A stretch of 64,000 nucleotides of DNA from Crossaster papposus (GCA_037893245.1 JBAIAA010000668.1:124001-188000), one strand, 5' to 3'. Counted from the stretch's first letter, positions 45,687 through 58,801 are shown. Notes: generated from the sequence alone by a model not told the origin. Made by a program: numbers and translations.

Positions 45687-48134
45687 TTAGAAATATGTAA
45701 AGGGAAAGAAGTGTGCATAAGAAATATGTAAAGGGAAAGAAGTGTGCATAAGAAATATGTAAAGGGAAAGAAGTGTGCATAAGAAATATGTAAAGGGAAA
45801 GAAGTGTGCATAAGAAATATGTAAAGGGAAAGAAGTGTGCATAAGAAATATGTAAAGGGAAAGAAGTGTGCATAAGAAATATGTAAAGGGAAAGAAGTGT
45901 GCATAAGAAATATGTAAAGGGAAAGAAGTGTGCATAAGAAATATGTAAAGGGAAAGAAGTCTGCATAAGAAATATGTAAAGGGAAAGAAGTGTGCATAAG
46001 AAATATGTAAAGGGAAAGAAGTGTGCATAAGAAATATGTAAAGGGAAAGAAGTGTGCATTAGAAATATGTAAAGGGAAAGAAGTGTGCATAAGAAATATG
46101 TAAAGGGAAAGAAGTGTGCATAAGAAATATGTAAAGGGAAAGAAGTGTGCATAAGAAATATGTAAAGGGAAAGAAGTGTGCATAAGAAATATGTAAAGGG
46201 AAAGAAGTGTGCATAAGAAATATGTAAAGGGAAAGAAGTGTGCATAAGAAATATGTAAAGGGAAAGAAGTGTGCATAAGAAATATGTAAAGGGAAAGAAG
46301 TGTGCATAAGAAATATGTAAAGGGAAAGAAGTGTGCATAAGAAATATGTAAAGGGAAAGAAGTGTGCATAAGAAATATGTAAAGGGAAAGAAGTGTGCAT
46401 AAGAAATATGTAAAGGGAAATAAGTGTGCATACGAAATATGTAAAGGGAAAGAAGTGTGCATAAGAAATATGTAAAGGGAAGGAAGTGTGCATAAGAAAT
46501 ATGTAAAGGGAAAGAAGTGTGCATAAGAAATATGTAAAGGGAAAGAAGTGTGCATAAGAAATATGTAAAGGGAAAGAAGTGTGCATAAGAAATATGTAAA
46601 GGGAAAGAAGTGTGCATAAGAAATATGTAAAGGGAAAGAAGTGTGCATAAGAAATATGTAAAGGGAAAGAAGTGTGCATAAGAAATATGTAAAGGGAAAG
46701 AAGTGTGCATAAGAAATATGTAAAGGGAAAGATGTGTGCATAAGAAATATGTAAAGGGAAAGAAGTGTGCATAAGAAATATGTAAAGGGAAAGAAGTGTG
46801 CATAAGAAATATGTAAAGGGAAAGAAGTGTGCATAAGAAATATGTAAAGGGAAAGAAGTGTGCATAAGAAATATGTAAAGGAAAAGAAGTGTGCATAAGA
46901 AATATGTAAAGGGAAAGAAGTGTGCATAAGAAATATGTAAAGGGAAAGAAGTGTGCATAAGAAATATGTAAAGGGAAAGAAGTGTGCATAAGAAATATGT
47001 AAAGGAAAAGAAGTGTGCATAAGAAATATGTAAAGGGAAAGAAGTGTGCATAAGAAATATGTAAAGGGAAAGAAGTGTGCATAAGAAATATGTAAAGGGA
47101 AAGATGTGTGCATAAGAAATATGTAAAGGGAAAGAAGTGTGCATAAGAAATATGTAAAGGGAAAGAAGTGTGCATAAGAAATATGTAAAGGGAAAGAAGT
47201 GTGCATAAGAAATATGTAAAGGGAAAGAAGTGTGCATAAGAAATATGTAAAGGAAAAGAAGTGTGCATAAGAAATATGTAAAGGGAAAGAAGTGTGCATA
47301 AGAAATATGTAAAGGGAAAGAAGTGTGCATAAGAAATATGTAAAGGGAAAGAAGTGTGCATAAGAAATATGTAAAGGAAAAGAAGTGTGCATAAGAAATA
47401 TGTAAAGGGAAAGAAGTGTGCATAAGAAATATGTAAAGGGAAAGAAGTGTGCATAAGAAATATGTAAAGAGAAAGAAGTGTGCATAAGAAATATGTAAAG
47501 GGAAAGAAGTGTGCATAAGAAATATGTAAAGGGAAAGAAGTGTGCATAAGAAATATGTAAAGGGAAAGAAGTGTGCATAAGAAATATGTAAAGGGAAAGA
47601 AGTGTGCATAAGAAATATGTAAAGGGAAAGAAGTGTGCATAAGAAATATGTAAAGGGAAAGAAGTGTGCATAAGAAATATGTAAAGGGAAAGAAGTGTGC
47701 ATAAGAAATATGTAAAGGGAAAGAAGTGTGCATAAGAAATATGTAAAGGGAAAGAAGTGTGCATAAGAAATATGTAAAGGGAAAGAAGTGTGCATAAGAA
47801 ATATGTAAAGGGAAGAAGTGTGCATAAGAAATATGTAAAGGGAAAGAAGTGTGCATAAGAAATATGTAAAGGGAAAGAAGTGTGCATAAGAAATATGTAA
47901 AGGGAAAGAAGTGTGCATAAGAAATATGTAAAGGGAAAGAAGTGTGCATAAGAAATATGTAAAGGGAAAGAAGTGTGCATAAGAAATATGTAAAGGGAAA
48001 GAAGTGTGCATAAGAAATATGTAAAGGGAAAGAAGTCTGCATAAGAAATATGTAAAGGGAAAGAAGTGTGCATAAGAAATATGTAAAGGGAAAGAAGTGT
48101 GCATAAGAAATATGTAAAGGGAAAGAAGTGTGCA
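45687..48134. repeat. 2,448-bp tandem duplication, copy 1
   Basis: Markers CATTAGAAAT (about 45687 and 46059), GGAAATAAGTGTGCATACG (about 46416) and GATGTGTGC (46731) each recur 2,448 bp downstream. The length equals 79 cores less one base, the missing base being in the 30-bp core near 47,813. This copy holds an extra GATGTGTGC core 372 bp after the first (47103) that the second copy lacks. Confidence 0.87.
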
Positions 48135-50582
48135 TTAGAAATATGTAAAGGGAAAGAAGTGTGCATAAGAAATATGTAAAGGGAAAGAAGTGTGCATAAG
48201 AAATATGTAAAGGGAAAGAAGTGTGCATAAGAAATATGTAAAGGGAAAGAAGTGTGCATAAGAAATATGTAAAGGGAAAGAAGTGTGCATAAGAAATATG
48301 TAAAGGGAAAGAAGTGTGCATAAGAAATATGTAAAGGGAAAGAAGTGTGCATAAGAAATATGTAAAGGGAAAGAAGTGTGCATAAGAAATATGTAAAGGG
48401 AAAGAAGTCTGCATAAGAAATATGTAAAGGGAAAGAAGTGTGCATAAGAAATATGTAAAGGGAAAGAAGTGTGCATAAGAAATATGTAAAGGGAAAGAAG
48501 TGTGCATTAGAAATATGTAAAGGGAAAGAAGTGTGCATAAGAAATATGTAAAGGGAAAGAAGTGTGCATAAGAAATATGTAAAGGGAAAGAAGTGTGCAT
48601 AAGAAATATGTAAAGGGAAAGAAGTGTGCATAAGAAATATGTAAAGGGAAAGAAGTGTGCATAAGAAATATGTAAAGGGAAAGAAGTGTGCATAAGAAAT
48701 ATGTAAAGGGAAAGAAGTGTGCATAAGAAATATGTAAAGGGAAAGAAGTGTGCATAAGAAATATGTAAAGGGAAAGAAGTGTGCATAAGAAATATGTAAA
48801 GGGAAAGAAGTGTGCATAAGAAATATGTAAAGGGAAAGAAGTGTGCATAAGAAATATGTAAAGGGAAATAAGTGTGCATACGAAATATGTAAAGGGAAAG
48901 AAGTGTGCATAAGAAATATGTAAAGGGAAGGAAGTGTGCATAAGAAATATGTAAAGGGAAAGAAGTGTGCATAAGAAATATGTAAAGGGAAAGAAGTGTG
49001 CATAAGAAATATGTAAAGGGAAAGAAGTGTGCATAAGAAATATGTAAAGGGAAAGAAGTGTGCATAAGAAATATGTAAAGGGAAAGAAGTGTGCATAAGA
49101 AATATGTAAAGGGAAAGAAGTGTGCATAAGAAATATGTAAAGGGAAAGAAGTGTGCATAAGAAATATGTAAAGGGAAAGATGTGTGCATAAGAAATATGT
49201 AAAGGGAAAGAAGTGTGCATAAGAAATATGTAAAGGGAAAGAAGTGTGCATAAGAAATATGTAAAGGGAAAGAAGTGTGCATAAGAAATATGTAAAGGGA
49301 AAGAAGTGTGCATAAGAAATATGTAAAGGAAAAGAAGTGTGCATAAGAAATATGTAAAGGGAAAGAAGTGTGCATAAGAAATATGTAAAGGGAAAGAAGT
49401 GTGCATAAGAAATATGTAAAGGGAAAGAAGTGTGCATAAGAAATATGTAAAGGAAAAGAAGTGTGCATAAGAAATATGTAAAGGGAAAGAAGTGTGCATA
49501 AGAAATATGTAAAGGGAAAGAAGTGTGCATAAGAAATATGTAAAGAGAAAGAAGTGTGCATAAGAAATATGTAAAGGGAAAGAAGTGTGCATAAGAAATA
49601 TGTAAAGGGAAAGAAGTGTGCATAAGAAATATGTAAAGGGAAAGAAGTGTGCATAAGAAATATGTAAAGGGAAAGAAGTGTGCATAAGAAATATGTAAAG
49701 GGAAAGAAGTGTGCATAAGAAATATGTAAAGGGAAAGAAGTGTGCATAAGAAATACGTAAAGGGAAAGAAGTGTGCATAAGAAATATGTAAAGGGAAAGA
49801 AGTGTGCATAAGAAATATGTAAAGGAAAAGAAGTGTGCATAAGAAATATGTAAAGGGAAAGAAGTGTGCATAAGAAATATGTAAAGGGAAAGAAGTGTGC
49901 ATAAGAAATATGTAAAGGGAAAGAAGTGTGCATAAGAAATATGTAAAGGAAAAGAAGTGTGCATAAGAAATATGTAAAGGGAAAGAAGTGTGCATAAGAA
50001 ATATGTAAAGGGAAAGAAGTGTGCATAAGAAATATGTAAAGAGAAAGAAGTGTGCATAAGAAATATGTAAAGGGAAAGAAGTGTGCATAAGAAATATGTA
50101 AAGGGAAAGAAGTGTGCATAAGAAATATGTAAAGGGAAAGAAGTGTGCATAAGAAATATGTAAAGGGAAAGAAGTGTGCATAAGAAATATGTAAAGGGAA
50201 AGAAGTGTGCATAAGAAATATGTAAAGGGAAAGAAGTGTGCATAAGAAATACGTAAAGGGAAAGAAGTGTGCATAAGAAATACGTAAAGGGAAAGAAGTG
50301 TGCATAAGAAATATGTAAAGGGAAAGAAGTGTGCATAAGAAATATGTAAAGGGAAAGAAGTGTGCATAAGAAATATGTAAAGGGAAAGAAGTGTGCATAA
50401 GAAATATGTAAAGGGAAAGAAGTGTGCATAAGAAATATGTAAAGGGAAAGAAGTGTGCATAAGAAATATGTAAAGGGAAAGAAGTGTGCATAAGAAATAT
50501 GTAAAGGGAAAGAAGTGTGCATAAGAAATATGTAAAGGGAAAGAAGTGTGCATACGAAATATGTAAAGGGAAAGAAGTGTGC
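48135..50582. repeat. 2,448-bp tandem duplication, copy 2
   Basis: It begins at the CATTAGAAAT core near 48135, with the second near 48507, GGAAATAAGTGTGCATACG near 48864 and GATGTGTGC near 49179. The right boundary is only nominal: the copies diverge in core number after the GATGTGTGC marker. Confidence 0.72.
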
Positions 50583-51862
50583 ATAAGAAATATGTAAAGG
50601 GAAGGAAGTGTGCATAAGAAATATGTAAAGGGAAAGAAGTGTGCATAAGAAATATGTAAAGGGAAAGAAGTGTGCATAAGAAATATGTAAAGGGAAAGAA
50701 GTGTGCATAAGAAATATGTAAAGGGAAAGAAGTGTGCATAAGAAATATGTAAAGGGAAAGAAGTGTGCATAAGAAATATGTAAAGGGAAAGAAGTGTGCA
50801 TAAGAAATATGTAAAGGGAAAGAAGTGTGCATAAGAAATATGTAAAGGGAAAGAAGTGTGCATAAGAAATATGTAAAGGGAAAGAAGTGTGCATAAGAAA
50901 TATGTAAAGGGAAAGAAGTGTGCATAAGAAATATGTAAAGGGAAAGAAGTGTGCATAAGAAATATGTAAAGGGAAAGAAGTGTGCATAAGAAATATGTAA
51001 AGGGAAAGAAGTGTGCATAAGAAATATGTAAAGGGAAAGAAGTGTGCATAAGAAATATGTAAAGGGAAAGAAGTGTGCATAAGAAATATGTAAAGGGAAA
51101 GAAGTGTGCATACGAAATATGTAAAGGGAAAGAAGTGTGCATAAGAAATATGTAAAGGGAAAGAAGTGTGCATAAGAAATATGTAAAGGGAAAGAAGTGT
51201 GCCTAAGAAATATGTAAAGGGAAAGAAGTGTGCATACGAAATATGTAAAGGGAAAGAAGTGTGCATAAGAAATATGTAAAGGGAAAGAAGTGTGCATAAG
51301 AAATATGTAAAGGGAAAGAAGTGTGCATAAGAAATATGTAAAGGGAAAGAAGTGTGCATAAGAAATATGTAAAGGGAAAGAAGTGTGCATAAGAAATATG
51401 TAAAGGGAAAGAAGTGTGCATAAGAAATATGTAAAGGGAAAGAAGTGTGCATTAGAAATATGTAAAGGGAAAGAAGTGTGCATAAGAAATATGTAAAGGG
51501 AAAGAAGTGTGCATAAGAAATATGTAAAGGGAAAGAAGTGTGCATAAGAAATATGTAAAGGGAAAGAAGTGTGCATAAGAAATATGTAAAGGGAAAGAAG
51601 TGTGCATACGAAATATGTAAAGGGAAAGAAGTGTGCATAAGAAATATGTAAAGGGAAAGAAGTGTGCATACGAAATATGTAAAGGGAAAGAAGTGTGCAT
51701 AATAAATATGTAAAGGGAAGGAAGTGTGCATAAGAAATATGTAAAGGGAAAGAAGTGTGCATAAGAAATATGTAAAGGGAAAGAAGTGTGCATAAGAAAT
51801 ATGTAAAGGGAAAGAAGTGTGCATAAGAAATATATAAAGGGAAAGAAGTGTGCATAAGAAAT

Positions 51863-52166
51863 AAACACATGATGTCGGGACAAGCCCTCGAGTTAAATAT
51901 GTAAAGGGAAAGAAGTGTGCATAAGAAATAAACACATGATGTGGGAACAAGCCCTCTAGTTAAATATGTAAAGGGGAAGAAGTGTGCATAAGAAATAAAC
52001 ACATGATGTGGGAACAAGCCCTCGAGTTAAATATGTAAAGGGAAAGAAGTGTGCATAAGAAATAAACACATGATGTGGGAACAAGCCCTCGAGTTAAATA
52101 TGTAAAGGAAAAGAAGTGTGCATAAGAAATAAACACATGATGTGGGAACAAGCCCGAGAGTTAAAT
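51863..52166. repeat. Five-cassette cluster (zone 5, copy 1)
   Basis: Cassettes start at 51863, 51930, 51997, 52064 and 52131. In order: first TCGGGAC, second CCCTCTAG followed by AAAGGGGAAG, last CCCGAGAG. The clusters from 58802 and 59633 repeat this series. It opens the left copy of the terminal duplication. Confidence 0.94.
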
Positions 52167-52383
52167 ATGTAAAGGGAAAGAAGTGTGCATAAGAAATATG
52201 TAAAGGGAAAGAAGTGTGCATAAGAAATATGTAAAGGGAAAGAAGTGTGCATAAGAAATATGTAAAGGGAAAGAAGTGTGCATAAGAAATATGTAAAGGG
52301 AAAGAAGTGTGCATAAGAAATATGTAAAGGGAAAGAAGTGTGCATAAGAAATATGTAAAGGGAAAGAAGTGTGCATAAGAAAT

Positions 52384-52646
52384 AAACACATGATGTGGGA
52401 ACAAGCCCTCGAGTTAAATATGTAAAGGGAAAGAAGTGTGCATAAGAAATAAACACATGATGTGGGAACAAGCCCTCGAGTTAAATATGTAAAGGGAAAG
52501 AAGTGTGCATAATAAATATGTAAAGGGAAAGAAGTGTGCATAAGAAATATGTAAAGGGAAAGAAGTGTGCATAAGAAATATGTAAAGGGAAAGACGTGTG
52601 CATAAGAAATAAACACATGATGTGGGAACAAGCCCTCGAGTTAAAT
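52384..52646. repeat. Cassette pair plus single (zone 5, copy 1)
   Basis: Cassettes at 52384, 52451 and 52611; the gap before the last is three cores and includes a GACGTGTGC core. The set from 60154 has the same spacing and the same GACGTGTGC marker. Confidence 0.93.
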
Positions 52647-53266
52647 ATGTAAAGGGAAAGAAGTGTGCATAAGAAATATGTAAAGGGAAAGAAGTGTGCG
52701 TAAGAAATGTGTAAAGGGAAAGAAGTGTGCATAAGAAATATGTAAAGGGAAAGAAGTGTGCATAAGAAATATGTAAAGGGAAAGAAGTGTGCATAAGAAA
52801 TATGTAAAGGAAAATAAGTGTGCATAAGAAATATGTAAAGGGAAAGAAGTGTGCATGAGAAATATGTAAAGGGAAAGAAGTGTGCATAAGAAATATGTAA
52901 AGGGAAAGAAGTGTGCATAAGAAATATGTAAAGGGAAAGAAGTGTGCATAATAAATATGTAAAGGGAAAGAAGTGTGCATAAGAAATATGTAAAGGGAAA
53001 GAAGTGTGCATAAGAAATATGTAAAGGGAAAGAAGTGTGCATAAGAAATATGTAAAGGGAAAGAAGTGTGCATACGAAATATGTAAAGGGAAAGAAGTGT
53101 GCATAAGAAATATGTAAAGGGAAGGAAGTGTGCATAAGAAATATGTAAAGGGAAAGAAGTGTGCATAAGAAATATGTAAAGGGAAAGAAGTGTGCATAAG
53201 AAATATGTAAAGGGAAAGAAGTGTGCATAAGAAATATGTAAAGGGAAAGAAGTGTGCATAAGAAAT

Positions 53267-53868
53267 AAACACATGATGTCGGGACAAGCCCTCGAGTTAA
53301 ATATGTAAAGGGAAAGAAGTGTGCATAAGAAATAAACACATGATGTGGGAACAAGCCCTCGAGTTAAATATGTAAAGGGAAAGAAGTGTGCATATGAAAA
53401 ATAAACACATGATGTGGGAACAAGCCCTCGAGTTAAATATGTAAAGGGACAGAAGTGTGCATAAGAAATAAACACATGATGTGGGAACAAGCCCTCGAGT
53501 TAAATATGTAAAGGGAAAGAAGTGTGCATAAGAAATAAACACATGATGTGGGAACAAGCCCCAGAGTTAAATATGTAAAGGGAAAGAAGTGTGCATAAGA
53601 AATATGTAAAGGGAAAGAAGTGTGCATAAGAAATATGTAAAGGGAAAGAAGTGTGCATAAGAAATATGTAAAGGGAAAGAAGTGTGCATAAGAAAAATAA
53701 ACACATGATGTGGGAACAAGCCCTCGAGTTAAATATGTAAAGGGAAAGAAGTGTGCATAAGAAATAAACACATGATGTGGGAACAAGCCCTCGAGTTAAA
53801 TATGTAAAGGGAAAGAAGTGTGCATAAGAAATAAACACATGATGTGGGAACAAGCCCGAGAGTTAAAT
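53267..53868. repeat. Eight-cassette cluster, copy 1
   Basis: Cassettes start at 53267, 53334, 53403, 53470, 53537, 53699, 53766 and 53833. The first is TCGGGAC, the fifth CCCCAGAG and the eighth CCCGAGAG. GAAAAATAAACAC before the third and sixth cassettes adds 2 bp each time. Three plain cores separate the fifth and sixth; the copy from 61037 lacks those three cores. Confidence 0.93.
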
Positions 53869-54116
53869 ATGTAAAGGGAAAGAAGTGTGCATAAGAAATA
53901 TGTAAAGGGAAAGAAGTGTGCATAAGAAATATGTAAAGGGAAAGAAGTGTGCATAAGAAATATGTAAAGGGAAAGAAGTGTGCATAAGAAATATGTAAAG
54001 GGAAATAAGTGTGCATAAGAAATATGTAAAGGGAAAGAAGTGTGCATAAGAAATATGTAAAGGGAAAGAAGTGTGCATAATAAATATGTAAAGGGAAAGA
54101 AGTGTGCATAAGAAAT

Positions 54117-54379
54117 AAACACATGATGTGGGAACAAGCCCTCGAGTTAAATATGTAAAGGGAAAGAAGTGTGCATAAGAAATAAACACACGATGTGGGA
54201 ACAAGCCCTCGAGTTAAATATGTAAAGGGAAAGAAGTGTGCATAAGAAATATGTAAAGGGAAAGAAGTGTGCATAAGAAATATGTAAAGGGAAAGAAGTG
54301 TGCATAAGAAATATGTAAAGGGAAAGAAGTGTGCATAAGAAATAAACACATGATGTGGGAACAAGCCCTCGAGTTAAAT
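54117..54379. repeat. Cassette pair plus single, second set (zone 5, copy 1)
   Basis: Cassettes at 54117, 54184 and 54344. The second reads ACACGATG, which breaks the CACATGATGTG palindrome. Spacing matches the set from 61794. Confidence 0.93.
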
Positions 54380-55247
54380 ATGTAAAGGGAAAGAAGTGTG
54401 CATAAGAAATATGTAAAGGGAAAGAAGTGTGCATAAGAAATATGTAAAGGGAAAAAAGTGTGCATAAGAAATATGTAAAGGGAAAGAAGTGTGCATAAGA
54501 AATATGTAAAGGGAAAGAAGTGTGCATAAGAAATATGTAAAGGGAAAGAAGTGTGCATAAGAAATATGTAAAGGGAAAGAAGTGTGCATAAGAAATATGT
54601 AAAGGGAAAGAAGTGTGCATAAGAAATATGTAAAGGGAAAGAAGTGTGCATAAGAAATATGTAAAGGGACAGAAGTGTGCATAAGAAATATGTAAAGGGA
54701 AAGAAGTGTGCATAAGAAATATGTAAAGGGAAAGAAGTGTGCATAAGAAATATGTAAAGGGAAAGAAGTGTGCATAAGAAATATGTAAAGGGAAAGAAGT
54801 GTGCATAAGAAATATGTAAAGGGAAAGAAGTGTGCATAAGAAATATGTAAAGGAAAAGAAGTGTGCATAAGAAATATGTAAAGGGAAAGAAGTGTGCATA
54901 AGAAATATGTAAAGGGAAAGAAGTGTGCATAAGAAATATGTAAAGGGAAAGAAGTGTGCATAAGAAATATGTAAAGGGAAAGAAGTGTGCATAAGAAATA
55001 TGTAAAGGGAAAGAAGTGTGCATAAGAAATATGTAAAGGGAAAGAAGTGTGCAAAAGAAATATGTAAAGGGAAAGAAGTGTGCATAAGAAATATGTAAAG
55101 GGAAAGAAGTGTGCATAAGAAATATGTAAAGGGAAAGAAGTGTGCATAAGAAATATGTAAAGGGAAAGAAGTGTGCATAAGAAATATGTAAAGGGAAAGA
55201 AGTGTGCATAAGAAATATGTAAAGGGAAAGAAGTGTGCATAAGAAAT
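54380..55247. repeat. Cassette-free tract of 27 cores
   Basis: Variants include GGAAAAAAGTG (about 54452), GGGACAGAAG (about 54666), AAAGGAAAAG (about 54850) and GCAAAAG (about 55051). The tract 62057-62924 is the homologous copy with equal core number and keeps the first three. Confidence 0.92.
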
Positions 55248-55794
55248 AAACACATGATGTGGGAACAAGCCCTCGAGTTAAATATGTAAAGGGAAAGAAG
55301 TGTGCATATGAAATATGTAAAGGGAAAGAAGTGTGCATAAGAAATATGTAAAGGGAAAGAAGTGTGCATAAGAAATATGTAAAGGGAAAGAAGTGTGCAT
55401 AAGAAATATGTAAAGGGAAAGAAGTGTGCATAAGAAATATGTAAAGGGAAAGAAGTGTGCATAAGAAATATGTAAAGGGAAAGAAGTGTGCATAAGAAAT
55501 ATGTAAAGGGAAAGAAGTGTGCATAAGAAATAAACACATGATGTGGGAACAAGCCCTCGAGTTACATATGTAAAGGGAAAGAAGTGTGCATAAGAAATAA
55601 ACACATGATGTGGGAACAAGCCCTCGAGTTAAATATGTAAAGGGAAAGAAGTGTGCATAAGAAATATGTAAAGGGAAAGAAGTGTGCATAAGAAATATGT
55701 AAAGTGAAAGAAGTGTGCATAAGAAATATGTAAAGGGAAAGAAGTGTGCATCAGAAATAAACACATGATGTGGGAACAAGCCCTCGAGTTAAAT
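55248..55794. repeat. Four spaced cassettes closing the left duplication copy
   Basis: Cassettes at 55248, 55532, 55599 and 55759, with 7, 0 and 3 cores between. A GTTACATATG core follows the second, and a GCATCAG core precedes the fourth. The right copy has 8, 0 and 3 cores and shares the GTTACATATG core. Confidence 0.92.
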
Positions 55795-58700
55795 ATGTAA
55801 AGGGAAAGAAGTGTGCATAAGAAATATGTAAAGGGAAAGAAGTGTGCATAAGAAATATGTAAAGGGAAAGAAGTGTGCATAAGAAATATTTAAAGGGAAA
55901 TAAGTGTGCATAAGAAATATGTAAAGTGAAAGAAGTGTGCATAAGAAATATGTAAAGGGAAAGAAGTGTGCATAAGAAATATGTAAAGGGAAAGAAGTGT
56001 GCATAAGAAATATGTAAAGGGAAAGAAGTGTGCATAAGAAATATGTAAAGGGAAAGAAGTGTGCATAAGAAATATGTAAAGGGAAAGAAGTGTGCATAAG
56101 AAATATGTAAAGGGAAAGAAGTGTGCATAAGAAATATGTAAAGGGAAAGAAGTGTGCATAAGAAATATGTAAAGGGAAAGAAGTGTGCATAAGAAATATG
56201 TAAAGGGAAAGAAGTGTGCATAAGAAATATGTAAAGGGAAAGAAGTGTGCATAAGAAATATGTAAAGGGAAAGAAGTGTGCATAAGAAATATGTAAAGGG
56301 AAAGAAGTGTGCATAAGGAATATGTAAAGGGAAAGAAGTGTGCATAAGAAATATGTAAAGGGAAAGAAGTGTGCATAAGAAATATGTAAAGGGAAAGAAG
56401 TGTGCATAAGAAATATGTAAAGGGAAAGAAGTGTGCATAAGAAATATGTAAAGGGAAAGAAGTGTGCATAAGAAATATGTAAAGGGAAAGAAGTGTGCAT
56501 AAGAAATATGTAAAGGGAAAGAAGTGTGCATAAGAAATATGTAAAGGGAAAGAAGTGTGCATAAGAAATATGTAAAGGGAAAGAAGTGTGCATAAGAAAT
56601 ATGTAGAGGGAAAGAAGTGTGCATAAGAAATATGTAGAGGGAAAGAAATGTGCATAAGAAATATGTAAAGGGAAAGAAGTGTGCATAAGAAATATGTAAA
56701 GGAAAAGAAGTGTGCATAAGAAAAATGTAAAGGGAAAGAAGTGTGCATAAGAAATATGTAAAGGGAAAGAAGTGTGCATAAGAAATATGTAAAGGGAAAG
56801 AAGTGTGCATACGAAATATGTAAAGGGAAAGAAGTGTGCATAAGAAATATGTAAAGGGAAAGAAGTGTGCATAAGAAATATGTAAAGGGAAAGAAGTGTG
56901 CATAAGAAATATGTAAAGGGAAAGAAGTGTGCATAAGAAATATGTAAAGGGAAAGAAGTGTGCATAAGAAATATGTAAAGAGAAAGAAGTGTGCATAAGA
57001 AATATGTAAAGGGAAAGAAGTGTGCATAAGAAATATGTAAAGGGAAAGAAGTGTGCATAAGAAATATGTAAAGGGAAAGAAGTGTGCATAAGAAATATGT
57101 AAAGGGAAAGAAGTGTGCATAAGAAATATGTAAAGGGAAAGAAGTGTGCATAAGAAATATGTAAAGGGAAAGAAGTGTGCATAAGAAATACGTAAAGGGA
57201 AAGAAGTGTGCATAAGAAATACGTAAAGGGAAAGAAGTGTGCATAAGAAATATGTAAAGGGAAAGAAGTGTGCATAAGAAATATGTAAAGGGAAAGAAGT
57301 GTGCATAAGAAATATGTAAAGGGAAAGAAGTGTGCATAAGAAATATGTAAAGGGAAAGAAGTGTGCATAAGAAATATGTAAAGGGAAAGAAGTGTGCATA
57401 AGAAATATGTAAAGGGAAAGAAGTGTGCATAAGAAATATGTAAAGGGAAAGAAGTGTGCATACGAAATATGTAAAGGGAAAGAAGTGTGCATAAGAAATA
57501 TGTAAAGGGAAGGAAGTGTGCATAAGAAATATGTAAAGGGAAAGAAGTGTGCATAAGAAATATGTAAAGGGAAAGAAGTGTGCATAAGAAATATGTAAAG
57601 GGAAAGAAGTGTGCATAAGAAATATGTAAAGGGAAAGAAGTGTGCATAAGAAATATGTAAAGGGAAAGAAGTGTGCATAAGAAATATGTAAAGGGAAAGA
57701 AGTGTGCATAAGAAATATGTAAAGGGAAAGAAGTGTGCATAAGAAATATGTAAAGGGAAAGAAGTGTGCATAAGAAATATGTAAAGGGAAAGAAGTGTGC
57801 ATAAGAAATATGTAAAGGGAAAGAAGTGTGCATAAGAAATATGTAAAGGGAAAGAAGTGTGCATAAGAAATATGTAAAGGGAAAGAAGTGTGCATAAGAA
57901 ATATGTAAAGGGAAAGAAGTGTGCATAAGAAATATGTAAAGGGAAAGAAGTGTGCATAAGAAATATGTAAAGGGAAAGAAGTGTGCATAAGAAATATGTA
58001 AAGGGAAAGAAGTGTGCATACGAAATATGTAAAGGGAAAGAAGTGTGCATAAGAAATATGTAAAGGGAAAGAAGTGTGCATAAGAAATATGTAAAGGGAA
58101 AGAAGTGTGCCTAAGAAATATGTAAAGGGAAAGAAGTGTGCATACGAAATATGTAAAGGGAAAGAAGTGTGCATAAGAAATATGTAAAGGGAAAGAAGTG
58201 TGCATAAGAAATATGTAAAGGGAAAGAAGTGTGCATAAGAAATATGTAAAGGGAAAGAAGTGTGCATAAGAAATATGTAAAGGGAAAGAAGTGTGCATAA
58301 GAAATATGTAAAGGGAAAGAAGTGTGCATAAGAAATATGTAAAGGGAAAGAAGTGTGCATAAGAAATATGTAAAGGGAAAGAAGTGTGCATAAGAAATAT
58401 GTAAAGGGAAAGAAGTGTGCATAAGAAATATGTAAAGGGAAAGAAGTGTGCATAAGAAATATGTAAAGGGAAAGAAGTGTGCATAAGAAATATGTAAAGG
58501 GAAAGAAGTGTGCATAAGAAATATGTAAAGGGAAAGAAGTGTGCATACGAAATATGTAAAGGGAAAGAAGTGTGCATAAGAAATATGTAAAGGGAAAGAA
58601 GTGTGCATACGAAATATGTAAAGGGAAAGAAGTGTGCATAATAAATATGTAAAGGGAAGGAAGTGTGCATAAGAAATATGTAAAGGGAAAGAAGTGTGCA

Positions 58701-58801
58701 TAAGAAATATGTAAAGGGAAAGAAGTGTGCATAAGAAATATGTAAAGGGAAAGAAGTGTGCATAAGAAATATATAAAGGGAAAGAAGTGTGCATAAGAAA
58801 T
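55795..58801. repeat. Cassette-free tract of 96 cores
   Basis: Markers include ATATTTAAAGG (about 55887), CATAAGGAAT (about 56314), GTAGAGGG twice (about 56604 and 56635), paired AAATACGTAAAG (about 57187 and 57218) and GCCTAAG (58109). The second half matches the last part of the tract from 45014 at offsets of 6,939 and 6,908 bp. Confidence 0.92.

Larger units (their letters stand above)
45014..51862. repeat. Cassette-free tract of 220 cores
   Basis: This is the longest cassette-free stretch in the window, about 6.85 kb, with two 30-bp cores (near 45,364 and 47,813). Its length comes partly from an internal tandem duplication of 2,448 bp. It ends with cores that also precede the clusters from 58802 and 59633: CATACGAAAT, CATAATAAAT with GGAAGGAAG, and ATATATAAAGG. 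A GCCTAAG core near 51201 also has a counterpart near 58109. Confidence 0.93.
51863..55794. repeat. Terminal segmental duplication, left copy (3,932 bp)
   Basis: It contains 23 cassettes. The number of plain cores between successive cassettes is 0,0,0,0,6,0,3,19,0,0,0,0,3,0,0,7,0,3,27,7,0,3. The right copy has the same series apart from two positions (3 becomes 0, and the second 7 becomes 8). Confidence 0.93.

Noticed and set aside
40223-48050. Treating the near-identical 3.9-kb copies as proven biology
   Set aside because: Arrays of this kind are prone to assembly duplication or collapse; from one sequence I cannot tell a recent duplication from an artefact, so I report it only as an observation.
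44719-52017. Very long minus-strand open reading frames, here about 2,432 codons, and similar ones from 24091 to 31344 and elsewhere
   Set aside because: The minus strand of the 31-bp core has no stop codon, and 31 is not a multiple of 3, so all three minus frames stay open at once and give the same 31-residue repeat in different phases. Ends fall where a cassette or a chance variant (CATTAG, AGAATTATG, GCCTAAG) supplies TAA or TAG, and starts are mostly TTG inside cassettes. Near-identical overlapping frames over the whole array are not genes.
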